Shown here: positions 1 through 9,234 of the stretch, in pieces | Numbering within the stretch: the stretch's first letter is position 1 | Layout: every line of letters starts with the position of its first letter | Source of the DNA: Faecalibacillus intestinalis | Lineage (GTDB): Bacteria; Bacillota_I; Bacilli_A; Erysipelotrichales; Coprobacillaceae | Reading direction: 5' to 3' | DNA length: 64,000 nucleotides | Assembly: GCF_003024685.1 (NCBI RefSeq) | Contig: NZ_PYLQ01000004.1 | Coordinates: 122,727 to 186,726, forward strand | The notes under the pieces: model-generated | What the model was told of the DNA's origin: nothing | Seen by the model: the letters and a program-made list of their open reading frames with translations, nothing else | Databases searched by the model: none | Made by a program: the position numbers and the translations under genes

Positions 1-380
1 ATGATATTTGCTGGATTATGTAAAGGAGCTAACTCTGATAAATCTGCAACTTTTTTTACTGCTTCTTCGTCAACGACTACAGAATCATCAAAATCTTCTC
101 CTCCATGTACAACACGATGTCCCACTGCATCTATTTCTTCTAAACTTTCAACAATATGATGATCAACAAGAGCATTTAATAATAAGTCAACTGCCACTTG
201 ATGATCAGGAATTGGTGTTTGTGTTTGTATTTTTTCTCCATTTACTTTAATTACAAAATTCCCAACTTCTTGTCCAATTCTTTCAACTAATCCCGAAGTG
301 ATAACTTCTTCACTTGGCATATTGATCAATTGGAATTTTAAAGAGGAACTTCCTGCGTTTACCGCCATTACTTTTACCAT
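1..380 (-). CDS. ackA: Acetate kinase, N-terminal part (runs off the window)
   Basis: The gene starts at 380 and its 3' end lies left of base 1, so about 126 codons are visible. Acetate kinase interconverts acetyl phosphate plus ADP with acetate plus ATP in the cytoplasm. The N-terminal phosphate-binding motif NAGSSSLKF (residues 8-16) and the GHRVVHGG motif (87-94), which carries the active-site arginine, are both present. The start is set by GGAGG seven bases upstream of the ATG. A possible promoter lies at 402-429. Butyrate kinase shares the fold, but this N-terminus matches acetate kinase. Confidence 0.93.
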   Translation of the reverse strand, partial: MVKVMAVNAGSSSLKFQLINMPSEEVITSGLVERIGQEVGNFVIKVNGEKIQTQTPIPDHQVAVDLLLNALVDHHIVESLEEIDAVGHRVVHGGEDFDDSVVVDEEAVKKVADLSELAPLHNPANI

Positions 381-401
381 AATTTACCTCCTAGCAATAT
401 A

Positions 402-429
402 ATTATATTGTACATAATTTAGTACACAA
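402..429 (-). promoter_or_regulatory. Candidate ackA promoter with TGTAC palindrome
   Basis: On the minus strand TTGTGT (429-424) and TATAAT (407-402) are 16 bases apart. The spacer holds the inverted repeat TGTAC-N8-GTACA (409-426), and the -10 lies in CAATATAATTATATTG. The -35 is weak. The palindrome could be an operator; no regulator is assigned. Confidence 0.45.
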
Positions 430-483
430 AAACAATATTTCTAAGTGAAATTATCAAAAAAATGTAAGCTCTTTCAACACTTA

Positions 484-523
484 TAAAAAAAGAATAGTCC
501 TCTTTTATTAAGAAAACTATTCT
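484..523 (-). terminator. Rho-independent terminator of the spore-protein gene
   Basis: AGAATAGT and ACTATTCT (491-498 and 516-523) form an 8-bp stem, followed on the minus strand by a run of T. Confidence 0.8.
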
Positions 524-530
524 CATATTA

Positions 531-743
531 CTATTTGTTATTATATGAAGAACGAGACATTTGTTCTTGTCCCATTTTAACTAATCTTTTAGTAATTTCT
601 CCACCAACAGAGCCATTCGCTCTAGCAGTTGTATCAGGACCTAAATTAACACCAAATTCATTTGCAATTTCATATTTCATTTGGTCGATCGCATTTTGAG
701 CTCCTGGTACAACTAATCTATTGCTATTATTACTTTGTGCCAT
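531..743 (-). CDS. Alpha/beta-type small acid-soluble spore protein
   Basis: This 70-residue protein coats and protects DNA in dormant spores. Family hallmarks are visible: an N-terminal stretch rich in N, S and Q, the germination-protease site region around [10 protein letters not shown] (residues 23-32), and the C-terminal block [12 protein letters not shown] (44-55). Its presence says the organism sporulates or descends from a sporulating lineage. It lies downstream of thiI, as sspA does in Bacillus subtilis. The start follows a very strong AGGAGGTGA site that sits in the loop of a small hairpin (747-763). A sigma-G-like promoter is at 767-795, and a terminator follows the gene. Confidence 0.95.
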   Translation of the reverse strand: MAQSNNSNRLVVPGAQNAIDQMKYEIANEFGVNLGPDTTARANGSVGGEITKRLVKMGQEQMSRSSYNNK

Positions 744-746
744 GTT

Positions 747-763
747 GTGTCACCTCCTGACAC
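747..763 (-). promoter_or_regulatory. Hairpin presenting the ribosome-binding site
   Basis: GTGTC (747-751) and GACAC (759-763) form a 5-bp stem whose 7-base loop is exactly the Shine-Dalgarno AGGAGGT of the spore-protein gene. Whether it affects translation is unknown. Confidence 0.45.
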
Positions 764-766
764 TTT

Positions 767-795
767 TATTTTGCATCAGGAATAAAAAACTATAC
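767..795 (-). promoter_or_regulatory. Probable sigma-G/F-type sporulation promoter
   Basis: On the minus strand GTATA (795-791) is followed after 17 bases by CAAAATA (773-767). This fits the forespore consensus GHATR-N17/18-CATNHTA with one mismatch. It lies directly before a spore-protein gene and sits in the 59-bp gap after thiI. Confidence 0.6.
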
Positions 796-802
796 GCCTT
801 TT

Positions 803-1999
803 TTAAAAAATCTCTTCATCATTTTTATAGTTTGCATCAACAACAATTGTTTCAACATTTTCTACACATTCATTAACATATGTTTCATAATCAAAAGTTG
901 CTTCAAAAGCTTCAGCCTTATAACTTTTTGGTTTTGTAGCAGGTGCTTTAGGTGTGAAAATTGTACAACAATCCTCATGTGGTCTAATAGAAATATCATA
1001 AGTATCTATTTTTTGAGCAATATCAATAATTTCTAATTTATCAAGACATAACACAGGTCTTAATACCGGAATTGAAATAACTTGATTGATTACATTCATA
1101 CTATCTAATGTTTGTGAAGCCACTTGTCCAATACTTTCACCGTTAACAAGTGCTAAACAATGATTTTTTATAGCAAGTTTTTCTCCAATACGATACATCA
1201 TTCTACGCATAACTGTCATGGCATAACTTTCATCACAATGATCATAAACTGCAAGTTGTAATTTTGTAAAATTAACAACATGAACTGTAATCTGACCATG
1301 TGTATAATGTCTTAATTTATCTACTAAATCAAAAACTTTTTCTCTAGCAAATTCATTTGTGTATGGTGGCGCTGCAAAGTGAACACATTCAATATCGACA
1401 CCACGTTTTAAAGTTAAATATCCTGCTACAGGAGAATCAATTCCACCCGATAACATTAACAATGCCTTTCCACCAATACCAACAGGATATCCACCTGCAC
1501 CTTTAATAACATTTGTCATAACGTAAATAGCGTCATGTCTAATCTCAACTGTAACCAACATTTCTGGATGATGAACATCTACTTTTAACTGTCTATCTAC
1601 ATGATGAAAAACATGTCCTGCAATTTCTCTATTAATGTCTTGTGACTTTTTAGGAAATGTTTTATCACTACGTTTTGTGTTGATTTTAAATGTTGTTTTT
1701 GTATCTTCGTTGATCATTTTAGCAATTGCATCTTTAACAACATCTAGATCTTTTTCAAATTTATAGGCATTTGAAAAAGAATGAATACCAAAAACTGTTT
1801 TTAATTTTTCATTGACTAACAAATGATTTGCACCATTTAGATAAATGTATAAACGATCATATTGTAATTGATATTGTAATTGTGGAAATTCAAAAAGAAT
1901 TTCTTTTGCGTTTTTTAATAATTTTTGTGTAAATAATTTTCTATTTTTACCTTTTGTTGTAAGTTCTCCAAAACGAACGACAATATAATTTGCTTCCAT
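803..1999 (-). CDS. thiI: tRNA 4-thiouridine synthase ThiI
   Basis: ThiI transfers sulfur to uridine 8 of tRNA and often also serves thiamine thiazole synthesis. The 398-residue protein shows an N-terminal ferredoxin-like/THUMP region (about 1-165) and an ATP-pyrophosphatase domain with the PP-loop SGGIDSP (184-190). It has no C-terminal rhodanese domain, as in most Firmicutes, so sulfur would come directly from the desulfurase encoded just upstream. That gene ends three bases before the ATG here, so the two are one transcription unit. The start has an AGAGGT ribosome-binding site. Confidence 0.95.
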   Translation of the reverse strand: MEANYIVVRFGELTTKGKNRKLFTQKLLKNAKEILFEFPQLQYQLQYDRLYIYLNGANHLLVNEKLKTVFGIHSFSNAYKFEKDLDVVKDAIAKMINEDTKTTFKINTKRSDKTFPKKSQDINREIAGHVFHHVDRQLKVDVHHPEMLVTVEIRHDAIYVMTNVIKGAGGYPVGIGGKALLMLSGGIDSPVAGYLTLKRGVDIECVHFAAPPYTNEFAREKVFDLVDKLRHYTHGQITVHVVNFTKLQLAVYDHCDESYAMTVMRRMMYRIGEKLAIKNHCLALVNGESIGQVASQTLDSMNVINQVISIPVLRPVLCLDKLEIIDIAQKIDTYDISIRPHEDCCTIFTPKAPATKPKSYKAEAFEATFDYETYVNECVENVETIVVDANYKNDEEIF

Positions 2000-2002
2000 A
2001 TC

Positions 2003-3136
2003 TTACCTCTGTTTTTTTATTGAATCTAATACTTCTTTCAAACAATAAATAAATTTATCAATTTCTTCTTCTTTTGTCAAATCACTTATACTTACTCTCA
2101 AAGCACTTTTTGCAACTTCATCAGGCAAATGCAATTGTTGCATCACCCTAGAAACATCACTTGTTTTAGAACTACACGCACTTCTTGTAGAAATAAGAAT
2201 ATCTTTTTCCTCCAAAGCATGCAAAATAACTTCTGGTTTATAACCAATACATGAAAAATTAACAATATGACTTGACACTTTACCTCCAGTGTTAATAATA
2301 ACATCTGGAATTGTCTGTAATTCTTTTATTAAATATTTATTTAATTTCGAAACATATTTTTCTTTTTGATCAAAATTTTCTAATGCTAATCTTAAAGTTT
2401 TAGCAAGAACAATATACGTGCAAGCATTACTAGTTCCTCCACGTAAACCAAACTCTTGCTGTCCTCCATTAATAAGTGGTACTAAAGTAGTAGATTTTCT
2501 TTTAAAAAGCAATCCGCTCCCCTTTAAACCATTTATTTTATGTGCAGAAAACGATGCACAGTCGATACCTTTTAAATCTATCTTTATCTTACCTAAAGCT
2601 TGCACCATATCAACATGGAACTTAACAAGCGGATGATCTTTGAGTACATTTTTTATTTCCTCAATGGGTTGAATAGATCCAACTTCATTATTAATACACA
2701 TGACACTCACTAAAATCGTATCATTTCGAATACTTTTCTTTAAATCATCAATATGAATATGTCCCGTATGATCAACAGGTAAATAAGTTACTTCAAATCC
2801 AAATACTTCTTCTAATTCTTTACATGTTTCATACACTGAAGAATGTTCTATCGAAGTTGTGATAATATGTTTCCCTCTATTTTGATATTGAAAAGCAATT
2901 CCTTTAATAGCCATATTGTTTGCTTCACTTCCACAACTTGTAAAAATCATTTCTTCTTCATCAACATCTAACATTTTAGCAAGTAAACCTCTCGATTTTT
3001 CTAATAAGCGATTCACTTCAATTCCTTGACTATAAATACTATCAGCATTATAAAAATATTTTTCTAACAATTGTGTATATGTTTTTAAAACATCCTTATT
3101 ATAAGGTGTGGTCGCAGCATAATCTAGATATACCAT
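2003..3136 (-). CDS. Cysteine desulfurase (NifS/IscS-like), partner of ThiI
   Basis: This PLP enzyme removes sulfur from L-cysteine as a protein persulfide and leaves alanine. The 377-residue protein has the N-terminal LDYAATTP motif, the EHSS histidine (about 98), the PLP lysine in SAHKINGLKG (about 200), and the persulfide loop STRSACSS with Cys at about 321. An alternative upstream ATG at 3148 is rejected because it overlaps the GGAGGG site that serves the ATG at 3136. Position next to thiI matches Bacillus nifZ, so sulfur supply for tRNA thiolation is the likely job. Confidence 0.93.
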   Translation of the reverse strand: MVYLDYAATTPYNKDVLKTYTQLLEKYFYNADSIYSQGIEVNRLLEKSRGLLAKMLDVDEEEMIFTSCGSEANNMAIKGIAFQYQNRGKHIITTSIEHSSVYETCKELEEVFGFEVTYLPVDHTGHIHIDDLKKSIRNDTILVSVMCINNEVGSIQPIEEIKNVLKDHPLVKFHVDMVQALGKIKIDLKGIDCASFSAHKINGLKGSGLLFKRKSTTLVPLINGGQQEFGLRGGTSNACTYIVLAKTLRLALENFDQKEKYVSKLNKYLIKELQTIPDVIINTGGKVSSHIVNFSCIGYKPEVILHALEEKDILISTRSACSSKTSDVSRVMQQLHLPDEVAKSALRVSISDLTKEEEIDKFIYCLKEVLDSIKKQR

Positions 3137-3189
3137 ATTTCCCTCCATATTTTATTTTTATTCAATTTTCGATAACATATGACCCTCAT

Positions 3190-3217
3190 GAAAAAAGTCC
3201 TATTCAGCCTTAGGACT
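3190..3217 (-). terminator. Terminator overlapping the ezrA stop codon
   Basis: AGTCCTA and TAGGACT (3196-3202 and 3211-3217) pair, followed by a T-run on the minus strand. The 3' arm of the stem contains the TAG stop of ezrA. Confidence 0.85.
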
Positions 3218-4942
3218 TTTTTTATTAACCAACATTTCATAAGAATCTGGTTTTATTTTTTCAATAATATCAACAGCTGTGGATAATGCTTTTGTATATT
3301 CCCCATTTCTATAAAGTAATTCCGCTTTTGTAAGCTCTGTATTAACTTCTAAAAATGAAGAACGATATCTATTTCCAAAAACAATTGCATCCTCTACCAT
3401 TTCAGCAGTAACAATCAAATTATGCACATTATCATACAATTTATAAATAACATCTCTTGCAGCATCTACTTGAAGTGACAAACTCTTTAAATCAATTGGT
3501 CTTTTTCTAATAAAATTTAAGATGGAATCTGCTTTTTGATAAGAGTCATCAATATAATCTTGATAAGATTCACTAATCATTGGTAAATGTTTATTTCTAA
3601 TTTCAGATTTAATTTCTAATAAAACAATATTAATATTATCTAACTCATCCAAAGCTCTCTTTTCTTGAATACGTAATGTTTCTGCTAATTCAATATGTTT
3701 AATCAAAGAATCATTATATGGTTTACTTTGTTCAACAATTCTTGAAAAATCATCAATCATTTCTATATAAGAAAAATCTTTAGTTTCAATAATCTTTGTA
3801 ATTTCCGCTAAATCATCAACAATTGATTGAAATTGATTATAATCATCTTCTATTGTAATCGTATAATCACCTAAAATATAGTTTTTTTCTAACTCATGAA
3901 TACTTTCTTTAGCCTCTAAAAGTCCGCTTTCTATCTTATTAACGAATTTATAACATTCATTTCGTTTTTCTTCGTAGAGTGCATATGCATTTTTTTCTTT
4001 TTCAAAATCAGAATACAATAGATTTAACTCATCCGTCATGACTTCTATATTTTGTCCAACGTTTTCCACTTTTAAATTCTTTATATTTTTTTCTGTCTCG
4101 TGTAAATCATTATCAATTTTAGAAATACGGATCGAAGCATTCATTCTTTCAACAGCAAAATCTTTTTCTTGCATATCTTGCATAATTGACTTTAGTTCAT
4201 TTAAGCGTTTTGGTAAATATTGACGAACAACAGAAATATATGTAGGTAAATCACTTAACTGTTGATCCAAAGCATCGATATATTTTGAAATATCTTCTGT
4301 ATATGTCTTAGCTTCTTCAAATTGTTGATTATTCATATAATTTTCTAATTCAACAAAGCGTTCATCAATATCATGAAATACATCTTGTACTTTAGGAACG
4401 TAGTCTTCAACTTTAAAACGAATCTGTGCATAGTTATCATTTGTAGCACGATATTTTTCTTTAACTTTGATAATTTCTAATCTTTGAATATTTTCAATTT
4501 CTGTAATAACTTCTATATCTTTTAAAAGTTGTTTTGATTCCTTTGCATAATGAATCACTTTTTCCTCTAAAGAGTTCATCTTTTTTTGAACACCTCGTAA
4601 TTTTCGATAATAAAGTGCTTCATCAATATCATTAACAAGCGGAATGATTTCATCATTTTGAAGATCTGTTAGTTCAGCAAATTTTGCATCATAAGTTTCA
4701 TATTTTTCTTGCAATTCTGGCATATTTTTAGCAATTCCTTTTACCCTTCCTAGTCGATATTGAATAGGTAAGGATTTAATTGCATTCATTTTATTTTCTA
4801 AATCAACGATTTCATTACGATAATGTTTTAATTTTAACAAGCGATATGTCAAAATAACCAATATCAAAACTAAAATACTTACCGAAATAATAATAATTGT
4901 TTTCATTCCTAATACATTTATAATTTCATTCAAATATTTCAT
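3200..4942 (-). CDS. ezrA: Septation ring formation regulator EzrA
   Basis: EzrA is a membrane-anchored regulator of FtsZ ring assembly in low-GC Gram-positives. The 580-residue protein has one N-terminal transmembrane helix (about 14-34) followed by a long, charged, heptad-rich region of spectrin-like coiled coils, close to the family's usual length of about 565. Its place next to nifS-thiI repeats the Bacillus subtilis order. The start has GAGGT nine bases upstream. It has its own promoter (4978-5006) and a terminator overlapping its stop codon. Confidence 0.92.
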   Translation of the reverse strand: MKYLNEIINVLGMKTIIIISVSILVLILVILTYRLLKLKHYRNEIVDLENKMNAIKSLPIQYRLGRVKGIAKNMPELQEKYETYDAKFAELTDLQNDEIIPLVNDIDEALYYRKLRGVQKKMNSLEEKVIHYAKESKQLLKDIEVITEIENIQRLEIIKVKEKYRATNDNYAQIRFKVEDYVPKVQDVFHDIDERFVELENYMNNQQFEEAKTYTEDISKYIDALDQQLSDLPTYISVVRQYLPKRLNELKSIMQDMQEKDFAVERMNASIRISKIDNDLHETEKNIKNLKVENVGQNIEVMTDELNLLYSDFEKEKNAYALYEEKRNECYKFVNKIESGLLEAKESIHELEKNYILGDYTITIEDDYNQFQSIVDDLAEITKIIETKDFSYIEMIDDFSRIVEQSKPYNDSLIKHIELAETLRIQEKRALDELDNINIVLLEIKSEIRNKHLPMISESYQDYIDDSYQKADSILNFIRKRPIDLKSLSLQVDAARDVIYKLYDNVHNLIVTAEMVEDAIVFGNRYRSSFLEVNTELTKAELLYRNGEYTKALSTAVDIIEKIKPDSYEMLVNKKSPKAE

Positions 4943-4977
4943 GTTAACAACCTCTTTTAATCACATTTCTACATATA

Positions 4978-5006
4978 AGTATATCATGAAGTCATATACT
5001 TGTCTA
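4978..5006 (-). promoter_or_regulatory. Sigma-A promoter of ezrA
   Basis: TAGACA (5006-5001) and TATACT (4983-4978) are separated by exactly 17 bases on the minus strand, about 35 bases before the ezrA ATG. Confidence 0.65.
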
Positions 5007-5009
5007 AAT

Positions 5010-5843
5010 CTAATTTTCTTTCTTTGAGATAAAATAAAACGAAGCTGTAAAAATCACTATAAATCCAATTAAAACAAAAAAATCAAATTTTTCTTTTAAT
5101 AAAATCAAAGAGAAAAAATAGGTAAAAGCAGGACTAAATGCCATAAAAAAACTTGTTTTTAAAGGACCTATTGAATGAATTGATAAAAAATAAACACATT
5201 GAATATAGGCATATCCAATTCCAGAAGTTAAAATAAATAACCATAAAGAAAAAGTGTTTACTGTTTTAAATAAATCATTCTTTTGAAACAACAAAATAAC
5301 AATAAATTCAAAAAAAGCTATTAATAACATATATAAGTTATAAATGAATGGATTATGTGTAATATCTTTTAATCGATAATTACCAAAATTGTAAATAAAC
5401 AATGCCGTTATTAAAAAAAAGATTCCCTTTCCTATATTAAAAAGTCGAAAATGAATGGCTATTAAAAACCCTAAAAAACTCATCATGAATGAGATCAGAA
5501 TTTTCCAATTCCATTTGCACAAAGAAACAGATACAATAAACATCATAACTGGTGCTAAACAATTAATCGTTGCTGTCATCGTCCCTTCTACATATTGCAT
5601 ACCATAATATGTCAACAAAAAATTAATAACATTAATTAAATTTGTTTGCACTATTAATTTTTTTATAGATACTTTTTCAAAAGAAATTTTTTTATAATAA
5701 ATATAAAACAGCAGCGCTAATACAGAAAAAAGTATCTTTAGCATTGCTAAAAAAAGAGGATGAAAAGAATCATAATTTAATTTTGTAACAATCACATTTA
5801 ATCCCCATATTAAATTTGCTAGAAATAAATGAATATAAAGCAA
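5010..5843 (-). CDS. EamA/DMT-family permease
   Basis: The 277-residue protein is almost wholly hydrophobic, with about ten transmembrane helices arranged as two repeated five-helix EamA halves, the fold of the drug/metabolite transporter superfamily. The substrate cannot be read from sequence. The start is a TTG (5841-5843) placed eight bases after AGGTG; no better ATG lies nearby. It follows ribF by 40 bases on the same strand and may be read through from the truB-ribF unit. No terminator is obvious before the ezrA promoter. Confidence 0.85.
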   Translation of the reverse strand: MLYIHLFLANLIWGLNVIVTKLNYDSFHPLFLAMLKILFSVLALLFYIYYKKISFEKVSIKKLIVQTNLINVINFLLTYYGMQYVEGTMTATINCLAPVMMFIVSVSLCKWNWKILISFMMSFLGFLIAIHFRLFNIGKGIFFLITALFIYNFGNYRLKDITHNPFIYNLYMLLIAFFEFIVILLFQKNDLFKTVNTFSLWLFILTSGIGYAYIQCVYFLSIHSIGPLKTSFFMAFSPAFTYFFSLILLKEKFDFFVLIGFIVIFTASFYFISKKEN

Positions 5844-5883
5844 TTTTCTTCACCTCTTATATTTTAGACAAAAGAAAAACATA

Positions 5884-6792
5884 TTAATCCAAAAATTGAT
5901 CAATATGTTTTTTATCTTTTTGTAATTGTTCTTTTAAATGATTTAAAGATTTAAATTTCTTTTCATCTCTTACCCTAAACACAAAATCCACATCCACATC
6001 TTTACCATAAATATCTTGATCAAAATCAAAAATATTGACTTCTAAAGATAAGTTATCAATAAGCCCTACTGTAGGATTATAACCAATATTAGCCATTCCT
6101 TTATATTGCTTTCCTTTAATAGTTATATAGACCCCATAAACACCTTTTTTTAAAACAACATAGTGTCCATAATCAATATTGGCCGTAGGAAAACCAATCT
6201 TTCTCCCATTTTGCAAACCATAAATAACCTGTCCAGAGACACGATAAAATCGTGTCAATAAATGATTTGCTTTTTCAATATTTCCTTCATTTAACAACTT
6301 TTTTATGTACGATGAAGATACTTTTAATGCATCCTCACTGTACTCTTCTATGACAGTGACATCAAATGATTTATTTTCTTGTAAAACATGTACATCACCC
6401 ATTCCTTTTTTTCCAAAATGAAAATCAAAACCACATACAACATGTTTTATTTGATGATTTATAATATAATTTTGTAAAAAAGTATTGGGTTTTAAATTTG
6501 CAACAGTTTGATCAAAATCAATAATATAAAAATAGTCAAATTGCCATTGTTTTAAAATATTTATTTTTTCAGATAATGACATCAAATAATGATAATCATT
6601 ATTTTCTAAAATTTGTTTAGGATGTACAGAAAATGTCATTATCGCTTTTTTTAGTCCCTTTTCTTTAGCAATATGTTCAACCTCTTTTAAAAGTTGTTGA
6701 TGTCCTAAATGAACACCATCAAAAAAGCCTAGTGCACAAACAGAATCATGAACTTGCATGGGAGTATCAACTGACAAATGAATGATTTCCAT
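5884..6792 (-). CDS. ribF: Bifunctional riboflavin kinase / FAD synthetase
   Basis: RibF converts riboflavin to FMN and then FAD. The N-terminal nucleotidyltransferase part carries GFFDGVHLGH (22-31), and the C-terminal flavokinase part carries GFPTAN (about 200-205). At 302 residues the length is normal. Two ATGs are possible (6798 and 6792). The second is chosen because GAGG stands nine bases before it and it overlaps the truB stop codon as TGATG, which suggests translational coupling. The truB-ribF pair is common in Firmicutes. Confidence 0.95.
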   Translation of the reverse strand: MEIIHLSVDTPMQVHDSVCALGFFDGVHLGHQQLLKEVEHIAKEKGLKKAIMTFSVHPKQILENNDYHYLMSLSEKINILKQWQFDYFYIIDFDQTVANLKPNTFLQNYIINHQIKHVVCGFDFHFGKKGMGDVHVLQENKSFDVTVIEEYSEDALKVSSSYIKKLLNEGNIEKANHLLTRFYRVSGQVIYGLQNGRKIGFPTANIDYGHYVVLKKGVYGVYITIKGKQYKGMANIGYNPTVGLIDNLSLEVNIFDFDQDIYGKDVDVDFVFRVRDEKKFKSLNHLKEQLQKDKKHIDQFLD

Positions 6793-7634
6793 CACCATAG
6801 ACCTCTAACATTTTTCAAATAGCCTTGTCCCGTACTTTCGTAAATAGCTAATAAATGATTTTGATTATCATAAATCGCTACTTGGCCAGTCAAATCACTT
6901 TTAATTTGTTTACCATGATAAACTGGCGTTGGATCATCTAATTTTAATTGAGGAAAGCCACACAAAGCGTCATCTATTGAATGTAAAGAATAATCATCAT
7001 TTTCTAACTGTTCTAAAGTAATACAATCAGTAATTAAAAAGCGCCCTGCCTGTCTTCTTTCTAGATGAGACATATGTCCTGGATACCCTAGTTTTTTAGC
7101 AATATCAACACATAAAGAACGAATATAGGTTCCTTTAGAACATTTAACATCGAAAACAATCTCATTATTTGAAAAATCAATTAATTCAATCATCATAATC
7201 TCTATATCACGTTCTTTAATTTCTACTTCTTCACCATTTCTTGCATACTCATAAAGCTTTTTACCATTTACTTTAATTGCTGAATAAATTGGCGGTTTTT
7301 GCTTAGATTTTCCTAAAAATGAATTTAAAACATCAATAACTTGTGCTTTTGATATTTGTCCAACTTCTTTTTCTTCTAATATTTTTCCACTGGCATCATA
7401 TGTATCTGTACTTTTCCCTAGCGATAAAGTTGCCCTGTATACTTTTGTATCACTCATCAAAAATTGAATTGCTTTTGTTGCTTTATTGACACATACAACA
7501 AGTACACCCGTTGCATCAGGATCTAATGTTCCACAATGTCCTACTTTTTTTGTATGTAATTTTTTTCTTACTATTCCTACAATATCATGGCTTGTATAGC
7601 CTGCAGGTTTATTTATTAATAATATTCCATCCAT
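6792..7634 (-). CDS. truB: tRNA pseudouridine-55 synthase
   Basis: TruB isomerises U55 in the T-loop of tRNAs. The 280-residue protein has the N-terminal KPAGYTSHD motif (9-17) and the catalytic-aspartate motif GTLDPDATG (Asp about 38), then a short C-terminal PUA-like region. Its stop overlaps the ribF start. The gene follows the zinc operon terminator and begins a truB-ribF unit; the ATG has an AGGTGAT site. Confidence 0.96.
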   Translation of the reverse strand: MDGILLINKPAGYTSHDIVGIVRKKLHTKKVGHCGTLDPDATGVLVVCVNKATKAIQFLMSDTKVYRATLSLGKSTDTYDASGKILEEKEVGQISKAQVIDVLNSFLGKSKQKPPIYSAIKVNGKKLYEYARNGEEVEIKERDIEIMMIELIDFSNNEIVFDVKCSKGTYIRSLCVDIAKKLGYPGHMSHLERRQAGRFLITDCITLEQLENDDYSLHSIDDALCGFPQLKLDDPTPVYHGKQIKSDLTGQVAIYDNQNHLLAIYESTGQGYLKNVRGLW

Positions 7635-7659
7635 TTATAATCACCTCATATATTTTAAC

Positions 7660-7691
7660 AAAATCCTTTCTTTTTGAAAAGAAAGGATTTT
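7660..7691 (-). terminator. Terminator of the zinc-uptake operon
   Basis: A 14-bp perfect inverted repeat (7660-7673 and 7678-7691) with a 4-base loop lies between znuB and truB. On the minus strand it ends in a short T-run. Confidence 0.85.
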
Positions 7692-7698
7692 CAATCAC

Positions 7699-8538
7699 TT
7701 ATTTAAATATTGAAATTATCCAATTAATAATAAAGATCATAATATTAATAAAAACAACAGTTGCTCCAACAGGAGTTGAAAACAATATTGATAATATAAT
7801 TCCTACAAATGCTCCAATAACTGATAAAATTGCAGAATAAATAACGACTCCTTTAAAACTATTCATTATTTTCATTGCTGACAAAGCTGGAAAAATAAGT
7901 AAAGCTGTAATTAATAATGAACCTACTAAATTCATCGCAAGAACAACAATAACGGCTGTTAAAACAGCAATAATCAAATTATATAATTCTACTTTTTTAC
8001 CCGTTGCTTTCATAAATTCTTCATCAAAAGTAACTGCAAAGATTCGATTATAAAATAAAACATAAAACAACACAACAAGCAATGACATAACAATACAAAC
8101 GATTACTTCAAAATGTGTCAAAGTTAAAATTGTTGTTGACCCAAAAAGCGTTGAACAAACATCTCCAGAAACATTAGCTGAAGTTGAAAAAATGTTCATT
8201 ACTAAATAACCGATAGCTAAAGCCCCTACAGATAGCATAGCAATAGCCGAATCTCCTTTTATTTTAGTATTTTGCCCCGTCCTTAAAAGAAAAATAGCTG
8301 CAATAACTGTAACAATCATGATAAATAAAGTTTGTGATGTAAACTGTAAAACCGTCGCCACAGCCATTGCCCCAAAGGCAACATGTGAAAGACCATCCCC
8401 AATAAATGAAAAACGTTTTAAAACAAGTGTTACTCCTAATAATGAAGAACATAAAGCAATTAAAACTCCAACAATTAAAGCATACTGTACAAAAGGATAA
8501 GAAAAATAATATTGTAATGTTGCAATAAAATTAGTCAT
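7699..8538 (-). CDS. znuB: Zinc ABC transporter permease
   Basis: The 279-residue protein is a metal-type (ABC-3) permease with about eight to nine transmembrane helices and the family motif region around FIGDGLSHVAFG (about 44-55). It forms the membrane channel with ZnuC and ZnuA. The start at 8538 is chosen because an AAGGAG site precedes it and it overlaps the znuC end by 8 bases; an earlier in-frame codon at 8565 lacks such a site. Mn or Fe permeases look similar; zinc is inferred from the Fur-family gene in the operon and the His-rich binding protein. Confidence 0.9.
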   Translation of the reverse strand: MTNFIATLQYYFSYPFVQYALIVGVLIALCSSLLGVTLVLKRFSFIGDGLSHVAFGAMAVATVLQFTSQTLFIMIVTVIAAIFLLRTGQNTKIKGDSAIAMLSVGALAIGYLVMNIFSTSANVSGDVCSTLFGSTTILTLTHFEVIVCIVMSLLVVLFYVLFYNRIFAVTFDEEFMKATGKKVELYNLIIAVLTAVIVVLAMNLVGSLLITALLIFPALSAMKIMNSFKGVVIYSAILSVIGAFVGIILSILFSTPVGATVVFINIMIFIINWIISIFK

Positions 8539-9220
8539 TATAAATCTCCTTTCCATACCTTTCAATAAACATTTCTTTTTCCATAAAAATGGGGACTTTT
8601 TTCTTTAAATATAAAACATGCGTTGCATATTTTAATACAGATAAGTCATGAGAAACCATGACAATAGTCATTCCTTGTTCATTTAATGATTTTAATAAGC
8701 CATAAAATTCTTGTGTAACCTGAGGATCCAAACCAGTTACTGGTTCATCTAATAATAGAATTTTATCTGAAGCACATAAAGCTCTTGCTAATAAAACACG
8801 TTGTTGTTGTCCACCAGATAACTGGCGATAACTTTTATTTTGTAAATGCGTAATTCCCAATTTTTCCATTTCTTGTTTTGCATGGTTTTTTTCTTTTTTT
8901 GTATAAAAAGGGCGATATTTTAATTGTGACAACATACCTGATAAAACAACTTCATAGACAGTTGCTGGAAAATCTTTTTGAACAACTGTTTGTTGAGGAA
9001 GATACCCTATTTCTGATTTTTTTAAATTTTCAGAAAATAAAATCTTACCTGCTTTTTTTTCTTTTAAATCTAAAATTGTCTTGATCAAGGTACTTTTCCC
9101 TGCCCCATTTTCTCCTATAATACATAAATAGTCATTTTTATTAATTTCAAAATTTATATTTGAACAAACAATTTCACTATCATATCCCAATGATAAATCT
9201 TCTATCTTTATATATGACAT
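8531..9220 (-). CDS. znuC: Zinc ABC transporter ATP-binding protein
   Basis: The 229-residue ATPase powers the metal importer. Walker A GENGAGKST (36-44), signature LSGGQQQ (134-140) and Walker B ILLLDEP (154-160) are complete. It lies between znuA (14 bases upstream) and znuB (8-base overlap), so the three are co-transcribed and probably co-translated. The ATG has an AAGGAG site. Confidence 0.92.
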   Translation of the reverse strand: MSYIKIEDLSLGYDSEIVCSNINFEINKNDYLCIIGENGAGKSTLIKTILDLKEKKAGKILFSENLKKSEIGYLPQQTVVQKDFPATVYEVVLSGMLSQLKYRPFYTKKEKNHAKQEMEKLGITHLQNKSYRQLSGGQQQRVLLARALCASDKILLLDEPVTGLDPQVTQEFYGLLKSLNEQGMTIVMVSHDLSVLKYATHVLYLKKKVPIFMEKEMFIERYGKEIYND

Positions 9221-9234
9221 AATATCTCCTTATT

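Noticed and set aside
8..250. Plus-strand open frame opposite ackA
   Set aside because: Lies wholly antisense to a clear acetate kinase sequence, low-complexity Leu/His-rich product, no ribosome site.
7511..7840. 109-codon plus-strand frame across truB start, terminator and znuB end
   Set aside because: Spans a strong terminator and is antisense to two real genes.
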